Notes: generated by a model not told the origin, from the letters alone. Shown: positions 51,924 to 62,905, counted from the first letter of the stretch. The stretch: DNA of 64,000 nt from Labia minor (GCA_963082975.1 OY720344.1:96539228-96603227), one strand, 5' to 3'. Translations and numbers: made by a program.

Positions 51924-53715
51924 GGATCAAATCCTGGTTGCGCCACTGCCGACCGGAGACATCCCACATTTTTTTCATTTATAAATTTACCCAAATGTTC
52001 GTAATTCAGTTTTTTGATAAACTTAGATGATTAAAAATGCGTTGGATTAATTATTCTTAGTTAATCAATGATTTATGGATTTCTTGTGATCTTTTTAAAT
52101 AGTATCTTTTTGGAAATAGAAATGATTATTTATTTATTTATAAATTTCCTTCTCACTAAGAACAATTCTTATGTGTTTCTCTCGTTTCAAATATTGGCAT
52201 TGAAGAAAATTTTTAATCCATACATATTAAATATTAACAAGAACATTATTCGTTTATTTTATTTATGTAAATTACATAAAAGTAGGTGAAGTTTTCTGTT
52301 AATTTAAATTATTTATTTGGATATTTGAAAAAAGCATATTTTATTTCTGTAATGCTAATTTTATATCTCAATAAATAATTTTTAAATTCACAATATTCAT
52401 ACAAAAAAAATTTAAAAATGCCCCTCTCTCCGGTCGGTAAAAACGCTCCCACATGTCCAACCTGTTTGCCATCCTTGCCAAATTTTTTTTTGAATGAATA
52501 ATGGGAATTTAAAAATTATTTATTGAGATATAAAATTAGAGCATTACAGAAATCAAATAAGCTTTTTTCAAATATCAAAATAAATAATTTTTAAATTAAC
52601 AGAAAACTCCACCTACTTTTATGTAATTTACATAAATAAAATAAACGAATAATGTTCTTGTTAATATTTAATATGTATGGATTAAAAATTTTCTTCAATG
52701 TCAAAATTTGAAACGAGAGAAACACATACGAATTGTTCTTAGTGAGAAGGAAATTTATAAATAAATAAATAAATAATCATTTCTATTTCCAAAAAGATAC
52801 TATTTAAAAAGATCACAAGAAATCCATAAATCATTGATTAACTAAGAATAATTAATCCAACGCATTTTTAATCATCTAAGTTTATCAAACAACTGATTTA
52901 CGTACATTTGGGTAAATTTATAAATGAAAAAAATGTGGGATGTCTCCGGTCGGTTATCATGCAAATTCCAATTGGATAAATTAACACATATATATTATAT
53001 TTAAATTAAATTATAAATTAAAATTAATAAATAGTATTTATTAAACCAGCGCGAGTTTGGCTCTTTGTTGAGGGTATCTGGTCACATGCTGGCGCGTGAT
53101 TGTTAGTCAACGTGCTAAAAAATTAATTCCGGTACTTTTAGCAATTCAACCAAGCTGAAATTCTATATATAGCAGTTTTATGCAATTTTTAAACATGTAA
53201 AAAACTATAAAAGATATACTGAGAGGAGTACGTGAATATATTTGATTTAATAGTGCTTATTGTGAATTTCTATATTGCTGTGAAATTTGTATTTATTTAT
53301 CAAATATTAAATAATTTAACTTTGATATTTGATTTGTTACAATGTAATTTAAATTATTTATCAAACAATTTATAATAAATTTTTCAATTTTATTTGTGTT
53401 AAATGTTAAATAAAATTTATATTTATATTTATCAAATAATAAATAATATAACTTCATAAGTTAAATAGTGTTAAGTGAAAAATAAAAATTAGTCAAGAAT
53501 TGTTGGGTTTGTTTCGAATATTATGTGTACGGATACTCTGTGCACGGATGGTATGTCGAATTTGATATTCAAATAATTGACCTGTGGGAGGGGGTGATTT
53601 TCGGTCATTTTTTTTTGTGGTGCCATCTATTGGCCTGAAGAGTCAACCGTTTTCCTGTAACGCCATCTGGTGTTCGTGTTACACCCGTCCCATTGAGGTG
53701 ATACTGGGTTGGCCC

Positions 53716-54068
53716 TTGTGCACAGAGCATCCGTATCAGAGGGTATCACTCAATGCTATTTTTTTCTCACCCTTAGTGCTGGCAAGTGCTGGCAAGGATG
53801 GCAGACTGGTTGGACATGTGGGAGCGTTTTTACCGACCGGCGAGAGAGGCATTTTTAAATTTTTTTTGTATGAATATTGGGAATTTAAAAATTATTTATT
53901 GAGATATAAAATTAGCATTACAGAAATCAAATATGCTTTTTTCAAATATCCAAATAAATAATTTAAATTAACAGAAAACTTCACCTACTTTTATGTAATT
54001 TACATAAATAAATAAATTATTAAATAAATTATAAATTAAATTAAATAAAATTAAATTAAATAATAAAT
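53716..54068 (-). repeat. Further inverted copy of 20532-20800-type repeat
   Basis: Reads as the reverse complement of the TCGGTCGGTAAA-containing segment. The right part repeats 52493-52630 in the same orientation. The plus-strand frame 53584-53961 crosses repeat DNA and is not a gene. Confidence 0.5.
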
Positions 54069-54490
54069 TATGATATGTAAAAAGGATTCTTAAAATAATT
54101 GCCGGGTAAAACCCAGGTGAAAAGGCCTATTTAACAATACCCAGAAATTATAAAAAGCATAACAATTTTAAATAAACCATTAAGATGATAGATTATTTAA
54201 AATTTCTCCATTTCAGAATAATTAATAATTCTTTTTTATTTACGCATATTAAAAAAAAAGTTAAAATGGATAAATTTCTAAAAAAAAAAAAAATAATTTA
54301 AATTAAATGTGTTTTGTTTTAAAAATTATTTAAATTTTTCCAGTGTATTGACACAATTTATGAATACAAAATTGCGAACAAAAGGGTTGTTTTTTGTATA
54401 ATAAATTATGATGTGTAAAAAGGATTCTTAAAATAATTGCTGGGTAAAACCCAGGTGAAAATGCCAATTAAACAATACCCATAAATTATT
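54069..54490 (+). repeat. Direct repeat with TGCCGGGTAAAACCCAGG motif
   Basis: A block of about 85 bases at 54069-54152 recurs at 54409-54492 (period about 340). It contains GGGTAAAACCC, a small palindrome. The spacer is AT-rich. No gene is visible. Confidence 0.6.
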
Positions 54491-54564
54491 CAAACTATTT
54501 AAATTATGCTATTATATTAATTCACCTCAGATAAAATGACAAATAATTTTAAAATAGTTTAAGA

Positions 54565-54644
54565 CAGAGGTTCTTAAACTGTGGTCCGCGGACCCCTGGG
54601 GGTCCGCAAAGCCATCACGGAGTACATAAGTTTAAGAACCTCTG
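54565..54644. mobile_element. 80-bp hAT miniature element
   Basis: Terminal inverted repeats CAGAGGTTCTTAAACT and its complement are flanked by the perfect 8-bp duplication GTTTAAGA (54557-54564 and 54645-54652). The GC-rich centre GGTCCGCGGACC is palindromic. With no coding room this is a MITE. Confidence 0.88.
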
Positions 54645-54652
54645 GTTTAAGA

Positions 54653-54955
54653 TATTAAGAAAAATGTTATTTTATAAAATTTTATAAAATAATAATAATA
54701 ATATATTATATTATTCGGCAAATTTATTTTATATAATAAATGAAATATAAAAGATTATATTATGATAAAATTTGCAACAATTAATAAAACAAAAAGCATT
54801 GGTTATTTTATTGGGATAAAAATTAATTTAATTAGACTTTTAAATTAATAAAAATTGATTAATTTCTAAAAAAATATATAACATTTGAAATAAAATGAGT
54901 TTTTTCATATAAAATTAAATTCTAAATATATGCGCATATAAAAAATAATTCATAA
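54653..54955. other. AT-rich spacer
   Basis: Inverted relative to 17815-17960 towards its right side; no gene. Confidence 0.45.
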
Positions 54956-54959
54956 TTAA

Positions 54960-55245
54960 ATAATAAAATAATTTAAATAATAAAAAATTTGCTTACCTTT
55001 AATACCATGTTTGCTGGGTTTGTTTTGAATATTATGTGTACGGATGGTATGTGGTTGTCGAGTCTGATATTCAAATAATTGCAGGAAATTCGGAAGGCCT
55101 GTGGGAGGGGGTGATCTTCGGCCATTTTTTTTTTTGCCGTGCCATCTATTGGACGCCTGAAGAGTCGACTTTTTACATGTAACGCCATCTGGTGTTCGAG
55201 TTACGCCTGTCCCATTGATTTGATACCCCCCTGCCCTTGTGCTTG
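54960..55245 (-). repeat. Dispersed 'CACCAGATGG' repeat, inverted copy
   Basis: Reverse complement of 17560-17810, including the border TTTAATACCATGTTTGCTGG. Confidence 0.65.
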
Positions 55246-55254
55246 CAAACAAGT

Positions 55255-56258
55255 TTTAGAGACATAGTTTCTTTATTTATTCTCAAATGTATTTAGCCAC
55301 ATTCGGCATTACATAGCAATCAAAAAGTACAAAGCTCATAAAATACATTCCTTTATGCTTAGAGCATTTACAGTCACATAAACTGCATATCGCAATACAA
55401 TCCTTCTCACACAATCAATCATCATATCATCAGTACATTTGAATCACTGTCAAAATATAAATTCCATATATACAATAATAACAATACATATATTCCCCCA
55501 AATGACTCAATACATTTCAAATATAAAAAAAAATCATTAAGTAAATCAATACTAATTAAAAAGAATATGATCAGAGACAGTCGCTCCGTCCATTCGAGAA
55601 TTATCTAATTTTCTCTTTTCATTAACATCATTCACAATTTTCACAATTTACTTCAAAAGTCCTCATTTTAAATAACACAATATAATTTAACATTATTAGA
55701 AACAATATTATCATTCTTTTTTTTACTCTTTTCCCTTCCCTTTTTATTCCCAAATGTATTTCGCCAAATTCGGCATTACATAACAATCAAATCAATCAGT
55801 ACATTCGATTCACCGTCAAAATACATTCTCCATACACACAATAATAACAATATATATAATCATTCGAACAACTCAACATACTTTAAATCCAAAGACAGTT
55901 GCTCCGTCCATACAAGAAACATATAATCTTCTCTTCTTCCTCCTCCTCCTCTTCCCCTCTCTTCAACATCATTTATAATTTACACATTCCACCTCAAAAG
56001 TCCTCATTTTAATTAACATAACATAATTCAAACCCACCAAAAACAATCCATCCCACAAATCACCCGGCACAAGACACTCTCCAATCACCATCCCAAACGG
56101 ACACAAATCAAAGAAAGCAACCGCCTCCAAATCACAAACAACAATCCCCAAGACCACAAAGAAAGACAAAACACACAACAAACGAAAAACAAACAAAAAA
56201 CAAACAACAAACAAACAAAAAAAAACAAACAAACAAAACACATCCCCGCCCCTCTCCA
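55255..56258 (-). mobile_element. LINE 3' untranslated region with internal duplication
   Basis: Downstream (minus strand) of the LINE frame at 56723-56259. The pyrimidine/A-rich sequence contains two imperfect copies of one block. They start near the phrase CAAATGTATTT at about 55288 and 55751, and both include CATTCGGCATTACATA, CAGTACATT and GCTCCGTCCAT. The frame at 55969-56262 is Phe/Val-rich and looks like a low-complexity artefact of the A/C-rich strand. Confidence 0.55.
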
Positions 56259-56723
56259 TCACTCATTCAAGATGAACGACCTCAATCTCAAAGCTCCCTC
56301 AATCATATAATACAACCTATTTGACTCCTCGATACTAGTAGGGCGCAGCAGCCGTGTCCGAGGGATATTCAGATCTATAGCAAGCCCTTCTCGAATGCCT
56401 CTATATATGGGGCATTTATATACAATGTGCTCGAACGTCTCTGGCTCCCTCAGATTACATAAACTACATAATTCGTTCGGGACAATTCTATGGGCGCATC
56501 CATTCACCCAGAAGTATAACGCTCTTTGATTGATTAATCGGGCCTGGTGAATAACCCTAGTCTTATTAAGTGAAGCCCTCGGCGCCAGAATGCCAGCTTG
56601 TCCACAGTCTATTTCCTTATATAGAGGCACAAAGGTTGATCCGTTTATTCTAGTGGTGTCCATCCTATAGTAATACAGTTTAAGGGTATCCGTCAAGTGG
56701 TTAAGCTTTTTGATGGTGGACAT
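56259..56723 (-). pseudogene. LINE ORF2 C-terminal end (5' truncated)
   Basis: A frame of 154 codons with NQRALYFWVNGCAHR and the Cys knuckle CSLCNLREPETFEHIVYKC ends with a short Leu/Arg-rich tail. This is the C-terminal end of a LINE ORF2, of a different family from 34844-36140 but with the same type of knuckle. The reverse transcriptase and endonuclease are absent. The 5' edge lies near 56760. Confidence 0.7.
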
Positions 56724-56759
56724 GTTTGAATGAGCCTAGCTGTGGTTGGAGTGTAATGG

Positions 56760-57359
56760 ATGAACTAGGCAGTGGGATGGTTGGTGCTAGACACAGACCA
56801 TGTTAATTATTGAAGCCTTGTTTTAGGGAATTTGGGCCGTTCCAGGGGTGGGTTTTTTCATACATTTTTATTCCAAGAATTTGTAGGCGCATACAATATT
56901 TTGGGTTTTTCCCATTCAAGTTGCCACGCATTTTTAAACCAACACATCCATAAGACCAACAATTCAGCAATATTCTGAAAAAAAAAATTATTTCTGAAAT
57001 ATCAGTTTTAGCTCTAAATAAATAATTTTTCACTTAACTGAAAAATTTCATAATTTTTTCATTCCTCTCACTCCTCTCATTCATTCAAAATGGATTTTAA
57101 AAATGGTGCCAGGCCGGTTTTTTTCTCAATTAGTTCGGGTATGCATCCCTATGAATAGGAGCGCCAAACGCAGTTTCAGAATTTAACATTGCGGGTCCCC
57201 CCTGGTCCGGGGGTTGTTAAAGAGTTTGGAGGGCCTTCTGAAACCGATCTTCTGTCATTAAATATTTTATTTAATAAAAATAAAATATATTATATTTGGA
57301 AATAAAAGTATTGAAGTTATTCTAATTACTTAGAATTTTTCAAAAAAATAAAAAAAAAA
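56760..57359. other. Spacer before the zinc-finger genes
   Basis: Mixed composition; includes the AATAAATAATTTTTCACTTAACTG phrase (57017-57040) common in the window. Short minus frame 57033-56803 is not recognised. The promoter of the first zinc-finger gene should lie here, but no clear core promoter is seen. Confidence 0.4.
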
Positions 57360-58277
57360 ATGGATTTTTATTCTCAAGATGTTAAATATCCTATATATAT
57401 AGGTAAGATTATCTAATATGTTTTATTTAATAAAAAATATTATAATTTCTTGATTGACACTGATACCCATTGACTTTTTAAAAAAAAAATGATTTTTATT
57501 CTCAAGATGTTAAACATTCTATATATATAGGTAAGATTATCAATAATAAAATGTTTTATTTAATAAGATTATTAAAAACTAAATAATTTGAATTGATTAA
57601 ACTCTTTAATTAATATATATAAATTTATCATATAAATATCTTTACTTTTAGGACCATTAGTTGGCTGTGATTATTGTCATACTAATTTTATAAATAATGA
57701 ATTTTTATCTAAACATTTAAAACATTGTATTTCTAAGAAAATCTGTTCATTATTGAAAAACAAAATAAAATTCAACAAAGATTCATTGAAAAATAATAAG
57801 GAAGTTACAGAGAACAAAAACTTGGAAGAAAATAATGATCCGAATCATTCAATTGAAAAACCTTTTGAATGTAATTATTGTAAAAAAAAATTTATTCAAA
57901 AATCAGGTTTAAATAGACATTTATTAATTCATACAGGTGAAAAACCTTTTGAATGCAATTATTGTAAAAAAAAATTTACTCTAAAATCTCATTTAAAAGC
58001 TCATTTATTAATTCATACGGGTGAAAAACATTTTGAATGTAATTATTGTAAAAAGAAATTTACTCACAAAACTACTTTAAATATTCATCTATTACTACAT
58101 ACAGGAGAAAAACATTTTGAGTGTAATTATTGTAAAAAGAAATTTACTCATAAAACAACTTTAAATCAACATTTAGTGATTCATACAGGTGAAAAACCTT
58201 TTGAATGTGATTATTGTAAAAAGAAATTTCCTCGAAAATCAAATTTAATTAAACATTTATTAATACATAGCGGTTAA
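57360..58277 (+). CDS. Zinc-finger protein 1 (C2HC + five C2H2 fingers, 2 exons)
   Basis: Exons 57360-57402 and 57652-58277 with a GT-AG intron; the sum is 669 nt, 222 residues. The N-terminus is MDFYSQDVKYPIYIGP. An atypical C-x2-C-x12-H-x3-C finger (residues 20-40) follows, then a Lys/Asn-rich linker. Five regular C2H2 fingers start at residues 88, 116, 144, 172 and 200 with HTGEKP/H linkers, and the frame stops right after the fifth. Fingers share an FECNYCKKKF frame, suggesting recent internal duplication. Likely a nuclear DNA-binding protein; target unknown. An AATAAA lies at 58450. A broken extra copy of exon 1 is in the intron. The gene is followed in the same orientation by a paralogue at 59840-60444. 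Confidence 0.8.
57489..57530 (+). pseudogene. Broken duplicate of zinc-finger exon 1
   Basis: Located in the intron of zinc-finger gene 1. It matches exon 1 and its donor (TAGGTAAGATT) but has lost one G after the ATG, so the frame ends at a stop before the donor. Using it in place of exon 1 would not give the zinc-finger protein from this ATG. Confidence 0.75.
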
Positions 58278-58934
58278 AAACCACTAAAATATTAAATGAA
58301 ATGATAAATGTAATTTAATTTATGATTTATTAATTTAAAAACATGACGATTATGTCTTAATATTTTACTGTTTATATTCTATAAATGTCTTAATTTAATT
58401 TAGAAATAATTTCTTCAACAAAGGATTATAAATTGTTACACAAGAGATAAATAAAATTTTGAATTAATTTTACTTTTTTTTCTTGCCAAAAATTAAATAA
58501 CCTCTCATGACCTCCTTCTTTTCTAGTTTTGATCTTATTATTATGAACATCTTAAAATTATGTTTATTTTAGATATCTAATTAATCTAAAATAAAAAAAT
58601 ATGACCCTTGTTATTATAACAATATATCTAATTAGTATTGGATTCCATTCATCGATCCTGTTTTAAATTTAATTATATGATCTTTTTCTTGTCTTTATTA
58701 ATTTTAACTTTAATTGCACGTTATTCTTTCAAATAATTGTCAGAATAAGTTATTGATTTATTTATAACATATTTATCTTCGATTTATCCAATTTAATGAA
58801 AATTCGCTCGTTTTCACAAAAATCTACACTATCTATAGTTAATAAATTATTTATTTAAATTTATTACTTATTTATTTATTTTGTTTTTAGTAATTGAAAT
58901 ATTTACTCCTCAGAGAATTCATTTTTGTATTCAG
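58278..58934. other. Intergenic region after zinc-finger gene 1
   Basis: AT-rich 3' untranslated region and spacer; no second gene or repeat is recognised. Confidence 0.5.
58450..58455 (+). promoter_or_regulatory. Polyadenylation signal AATAAA, zinc-finger gene 1
   Basis: Canonical hexamer 173 bases past the stop codon, in the right position for the 3' end. AT-rich context makes chance occurrence possible. Confidence 0.45.
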
Positions 58935-59213
58935 CCTAGTTTACACTGGCTTAGTTCATGTCACAGACCATCTCTATACTTTTAAGCCTGGGTCTTTTAA
59001 ACGCCCATCGACCCGTTGAAAAAGTTGCCTCTTATTTTGATTTTTCGTTGAATGTGTCTCTTAAAAAAAACAAAAAAATATTTTATTTATTACTGTTTTC
59101 GAAATATGGTCCTCCGGCCCGGAAGACATTTTGAAAACTTCATTTTGGCCCGCGCTTAAAAGTATTTGCCCACCCCTGAACTAATGACAAGAACTAAGCC
59201 CGTGTAAACTAGG
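58935..59213. mobile_element. MITE-like element with 23-bp inverted ends
   Basis: The left end, 58935-58957, starts CCTAGTTTACAC and the right end, 59191-59213, is its reverse complement with one mismatch. The interior ends with a GGCCCGCGCTTAAAAG and GCCCACCCCTG passage typical of a hAT terminus, so a second element may be nested inside. The target duplication is not clear. Confidence 0.6.
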
Positions 59214-59839
59214 TTTACTGGAGTTATTTCTATTAATTTGTATTAATTATATCTGCTCATGATTTCTAATTAGAAGACATACTAAGCATTTAGTATTACT
59301 TCGATTTTTTTATTGTTATTCCTTATTGTTATATTTCATTTTTCGTTTCTGATTTCTGCCTATTTTTTTCCATTATTAATTTTTGTTTTTAATAAAAGCT
59401 TTTTAAAATAATAATGCTTTTTATGAATTTTTAATGATAATACTGACAAAGACTGGCCAAAAACTCACAAAAGCGAAATATAATTTTTATTCTTTAATTC
59501 TAAGATCGTTTGGGGTTATTCAATAAAGGAGTAGAGAACATCCATAAAATATGCAAAAACATAAGCATATTAATACCAGCAACAATGGTGGTAAAATATT
59601 TAAATTTCAATTAGGAATGTCAATCAGCTGTGGATGTTATGGTATTACAATGCCACCTTCAGTTTCGTTTCATTACTAAACATCAAAAATCTTTTTCTAA
59701 TTCTTATTAATCTATATATTAAAATATTTTATTAATAAAAAATAGCATATATATGCATATGAAAATAATCAAATTAGTATCTAATTAAATAAGTTTATTC
59801 TAATTTATTTATAATTTATTTACTTTAAAAAAAATAATA
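59214..59839. other. Intergenic region before zinc-finger gene 2
   Basis: AT-rich; no gene is visible. It must contain the promoter of zinc-finger gene 2 if that gene is transcribed on its own. Confidence 0.5.
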
Positions 59840-60444
59840 ATGGATATTTATTATCAAGATGTCAAACATCCTATATATATTGGTAAGATTCTATTAATAA
59901 GTTAATTAATTTTTAACTATTAACGAATTGAAAATATAATTTTTTAATATAATTAAACTATTATTTATTTTAAGGGCCTTTATCTGGATGTGATTATTGT
60001 CATACCAATTTTATAAATCCTGAATTTTTATCTAAACATTTAGAAAAGTGTATTTTTAAGAAAATATGTTCATTATCTAAAAATCACATGAAATTCATCA
60101 TAGATTCATTGAAAAACTTCAACCAAGTCTCAGAGAACAAAAAATTGCAAGAAAATTTAGATTTACATCATTCAGGTGCAAAATCTTTCGAATGTAATTA
60201 TTGTAAAACGAAATTTAGTCGAAAATCAAATTTAAACAGACATTTATTAATTCATACAGGAGAAAAGCCTTTTGAATGTAATTTTTGTAAAAAAAAATTT
60301 AGTAGAAGATGTGATATGAAGAACCATTTATTAATTCATACAGGTGAAAAACCTTTTGAATGTGATTTTTGCAGAAAGAAATTTAATCGAAAATCAAATC
60401 TAAAAATTCACTTATCAATTCATACAAAGAAAAAGCTATTATAA
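59840..60444 (+). CDS. Zinc-finger protein 2 (C2HC + three C2H2 fingers, 2 exons)
   Basis: Exons 59840-59882 and 59975-60444; the sum is 513 nt, 170 residues. The exon-intron layout is the same as in gene 1 and the N-terminus is very similar (MDIYYQDVKHPIYIGP). It has the same C2HC finger at residues 20-40 and the same linker length. C2H2 fingers start at residues 88, 116 and 144, and the tail is KKKLL. The two proteins differ mainly by two fingers, so finger gain or loss has happened since the tandem duplication. The intron is 92 bases against 249 in gene 1. Likely a nuclear DNA-binding protein of unknown target. Confidence 0.8.
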
Positions 60445-60459
60445 TATAATTATTATTAT

Positions 60460-60465
60460 AATAAA
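60460..60465 (+). promoter_or_regulatory. Possible polyadenylation signal, zinc-finger gene 2
   Basis: AATAAA 16 bases after the stop codon. Very close but possible; AT-rich context lowers certainty. Confidence 0.35.
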
Positions 60466-60496
60466 TTTACTTTAATAATAATTTATTTATTTAAAC

Positions 60497-61426
60497 CAGT
60501 GGTTCCCAAACTTTGACCCCCTTTCATAGTCGAAACTTGCTCACAGACCCTGAATGAAGAATAATAGAAATAGAAAAATTAAAAATTTAACTTTGATGTC
60601 TTGAATGGTAAAATGGTAAAAATAAAATTGAAATAAAACATTTTGATGAAGGTTAAATTCCGAATGAAGCGCATTCGGATTTTAACCAAAGATTTGAAGA
60701 TATTCCTCACTTGTAATTTCCTGACTGAGAGTTAAATGTTTTTGCAAGTTGTCAAACTCAGCCGTTAAGTGTTAACAGCTAACAATTCTTCATCTTTATT
60801 TTTGATTGAACGATTTGTAAACTGATAATATTCTCCTCTTCCTAAGTTTTGTTTATATAACAAATGTCTTGCAATAAACCCACGAATATATAGAGATGAA
60901 GACTAGCACAGACCATACAGACTAGGTTCCAGATGTTGTTAACAACGATAAAAACACTCCTTTAGCCCTTCCACATGGCGACGACAGTTGTTGCGATCGT
61001 GTCGAAAATCTCATTCATGACGTCATTACTTTTCAGATCAGAGTGTAAAAAGGTGATGTAGAAAAGAAAAGTGTTATGCTACTTCATTTGAATGTATTTG
61101 TATAGTTTTTCCTTTTACTAACAAAATCTAAAATTATTTTTAAAAAAATATTTTTAAAGGCCTATGATTTATAAACTTTAAATAAAATACTGACGGTTTT
61201 TTATTTAAAATTGAATGTATAAAACGAAATTATAAAACAAAACATTTTAACTAATGATGACAATGTCGTAAAAAGGCCCGTAATGCGGAACAGGCTTGGT
61301 TTAAAACATTGGATTGAAAAACTTAAAAATGACTTAGAAATATTATTGATACATATATAAAATGTTTAGAATTTTTTCTTTTTTCATACCCATGAAACAC
61401 ATTTATAATGATTTTATATAATTTTT
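60497..61426. other. Spacer with a hAT-like left terminus
   Basis: CAGTGGTTCCCAAACTTTGA at 60497 resembles a hAT 5' end, but no matching right end was found, so it is a fragment at best. The rest is spacer without recognised genes. Confidence 0.4.
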
Positions 61427-62019
61427 ACCGACCGACGATAGTAATGGAGGTATTGTTTTCACACCAAATTTCACATGTGGAGATTTTTACATATCTCCAC
61501 GAATCATGCATTTTCTTAATAGAAAAAAGTATTTTTAGCATGATGTCTGTCCGTCCGTCCGTCCGTATAGATGTGTACAGCCTGAACGGCTCAACGGATT
61601 TTGATGAAATTTGGTATATTTACTTAATGAATCAGTGGGATGAATTGATCAACTTTTGGTGCAAATCCCGAAACCGGAAGTGGTAGTATTAGCGATCGAC
61701 GATAGGAAGGGAAGGGTTATTTTCACACCAAATTTCACATGAGATTTTTTTATATATCACCACGAATCATGCATTTTGTATTGGTTTTATCCTCGGGAAA
61801 ATCATATTTATTAGTTTTTTCTTGATTTAAAATTATATGACGTCATCCAGCCATTCATGACGTCACAGCCTGGTCTTGCATATATTTTATAAATAAAATA
61901 AAATTAAAAATATTTATGTTCTATCCCTATCTGTTTTTTATTACATTAATAGATATATTAAAATTATTTGAAATTGTTTCTGTAGCTGCTATTTAATTTA
62001 TTTCAAACCGTCGGTCGGT
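61427..62019. repeat. MITE-like repeat with ACCGACCGACG ends
   Basis: Bounded by ACCGACCGACG (61427-61437) and its complement (62009-62019). Inside, a block with TTTTCACACCAAATTTCACAT and CACGAATCATGCATTTT occurs twice (about 61427 and 61691). A GTCC run and the GGATTTTGATGAAATTTGG phrase, common in arthropod repeats, lie between the copies. The plus-strand frame 61408-61686 runs across this repeat and is not a gene. Confidence 0.5.
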
Positions 62020-62390
62020 TCGGACCTGGCCACAGGTCAACTTATTCTTTATTCAATAACATTTTCTTTTAACATATTATGTGTTGCACGACTACAAATA
62101 TTTTGAACATAGATATGTCTCATGTAAAAAATGTTTGAAATATACTAATATACATAATTTAGGTTTATATCTTTAAAATAATCTGAGGTGGCCACATTCA
62201 AAATGTACAATTTGCCGGTTTTGGTTAATAGATAGATATACAGTTCCACAAATTTATATCATAAAATATAAATTAATTGTGGATTGCGAAATTTTAATTT
62301 ATTTCTATTGAAAAAAAAAAATTATTAAAAAATAATTTTGTATTTCTCCGTACAACAGGTGTGTACTAGTGGAACTTCAATTAGTCCAAA
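62020..62390. other. AT-rich spacer
   Basis: No gene or repeat is recognised. Confidence 0.5.
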
Positions 62391-62392
62391 TA

Positions 62393-62905
62393 CACAGTCC
62401 AGTCACATTAATGTGACCACCACGAACTTTCCACGTCAGAGTTAAATAACCAATTACAAAATATTGAGTTGAGTGCAGTTGAGCCTATATAAAGGGTGTG
62501 TGAGGGCTTCGGAAAACATTTCAATCGTTGGCTAATGCAGAAACGAAGCGATTTATCCGACGTCCAAAAGGGCATGATCATTGGTTTTCGGACCAAGGGA
62601 GGAAGCATTTTCGAAACGACTGAGTTTGTGAACTGTTCGCGTGCCGCCGTGGTAAAAGTGTACCGTGTATGGCAAAATGGGACTGTCCAAATCAGCGACG
62701 TGGCAAAGGTGATCGACGGTTGCGGAGATGCGTTCGGGCAGATAGACGGGCTACCGTTGAGCAACTGACCACCAAATGAACATCCCAGTGAACACCTCCA
62801 GGAACCTAAGTGACTCTCTTCCTGCACTTCTCGCAGCAGTCCGCTCTGCGAAAGGTGGTTATTCAGGCTTTTGACAGATGGTCACATTAATGTGACTGGA
62901 CTGTG
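62393..62905 (+). mobile_element. Tc1-type transposon, internally deleted
   Basis: Inverted ends of 26-28 bases begin CACAGTCCAGTCACATTAAT and are perfect at both sides. They are flanked by TA (62391-62392 and 62906-62907), the Tc1/mariner target. At 513 bases it is about a third of a full element. It keeps the start of the transposase but lacks the catalytic domain, so it could only be moved by another copy's enzyme. Base composition is clearly less AT-rich than the flanks. Confidence 0.9.
62496..62768 (+). pseudogene. Tc1 transposase N-terminal fragment
   Basis: The frame contains MQKRSDLSDVQKGMIIGFR and FVNCSRAAVVKVYRVWQNG, the paired-type helix-turn-helix DNA-binding part of Tc1-family transposases. 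The ATG of the MQKRSD segment (about 62538) is the likely true start. After the VQISDVAKV segment the frame is shifted, and the DDE catalytic region is missing through deletion. Confidence 0.85.

Larger units (their letters stand above)
49624..51948 (+). mobile_element. hAT-like element with 8-bp target duplication
   Basis: The termini are CAGTGGCGCAACCAGG at the left and its reverse complement, less one base of context, at the right (51933-51948). They are flanked by CCGACCGG on both sides (49616-49623 and 51949-51956). Uninterrupted sites occur near 19350 and 52950. Ends beginning CAG and an 8-bp duplication fit the hAT superfamily. Runs of G and C lie just inside both ends. The interior holds a nested MULE-like block (50062-51190). 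No hAT transposase was recognised. Confidence 0.75.
48917..53715. repeat. Large inverted repeat, arms about 1.2 kb
   Basis: The left arm is 48917-49623 plus 51949-52413; the right arm is about 52482-53715 and reads as its reverse complement. The spacer of about 70 bases contains TCCGGTCGGTAAAAACGCTC. The left arm is split by the hAT-like element at 49624-51948. The arms consist of the 'CACCAGATGG' repeat, an AT-rich part with the diverged core, and the 17990-type segment. Apart from small indels the arms agree closely by eye. Confidence 0.75.

Noticed and set aside
53584-53961. 125-codon plus-strand frame
   Set aside because: Runs through the inverted arm of dispersed repeats; the same stretch in other copies is interrupted by stops.
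55969-56262. 97-codon Phe/Val-rich minus-strand frame
   Set aside because: Low-complexity translation of an A/C-rich LINE untranslated region, not a membrane protein gene.
60497-60560. Complete hAT element starting with CAGTGGTTCCCAAAC
   Set aside because: No matching right end or 8-bp duplication was found downstream, so only a fragment is supported.
62408-62827. 139-codon minus-strand frame over the Tc1 element
   Set aside because: Shadow of the real transposase fragment on the plus strand.
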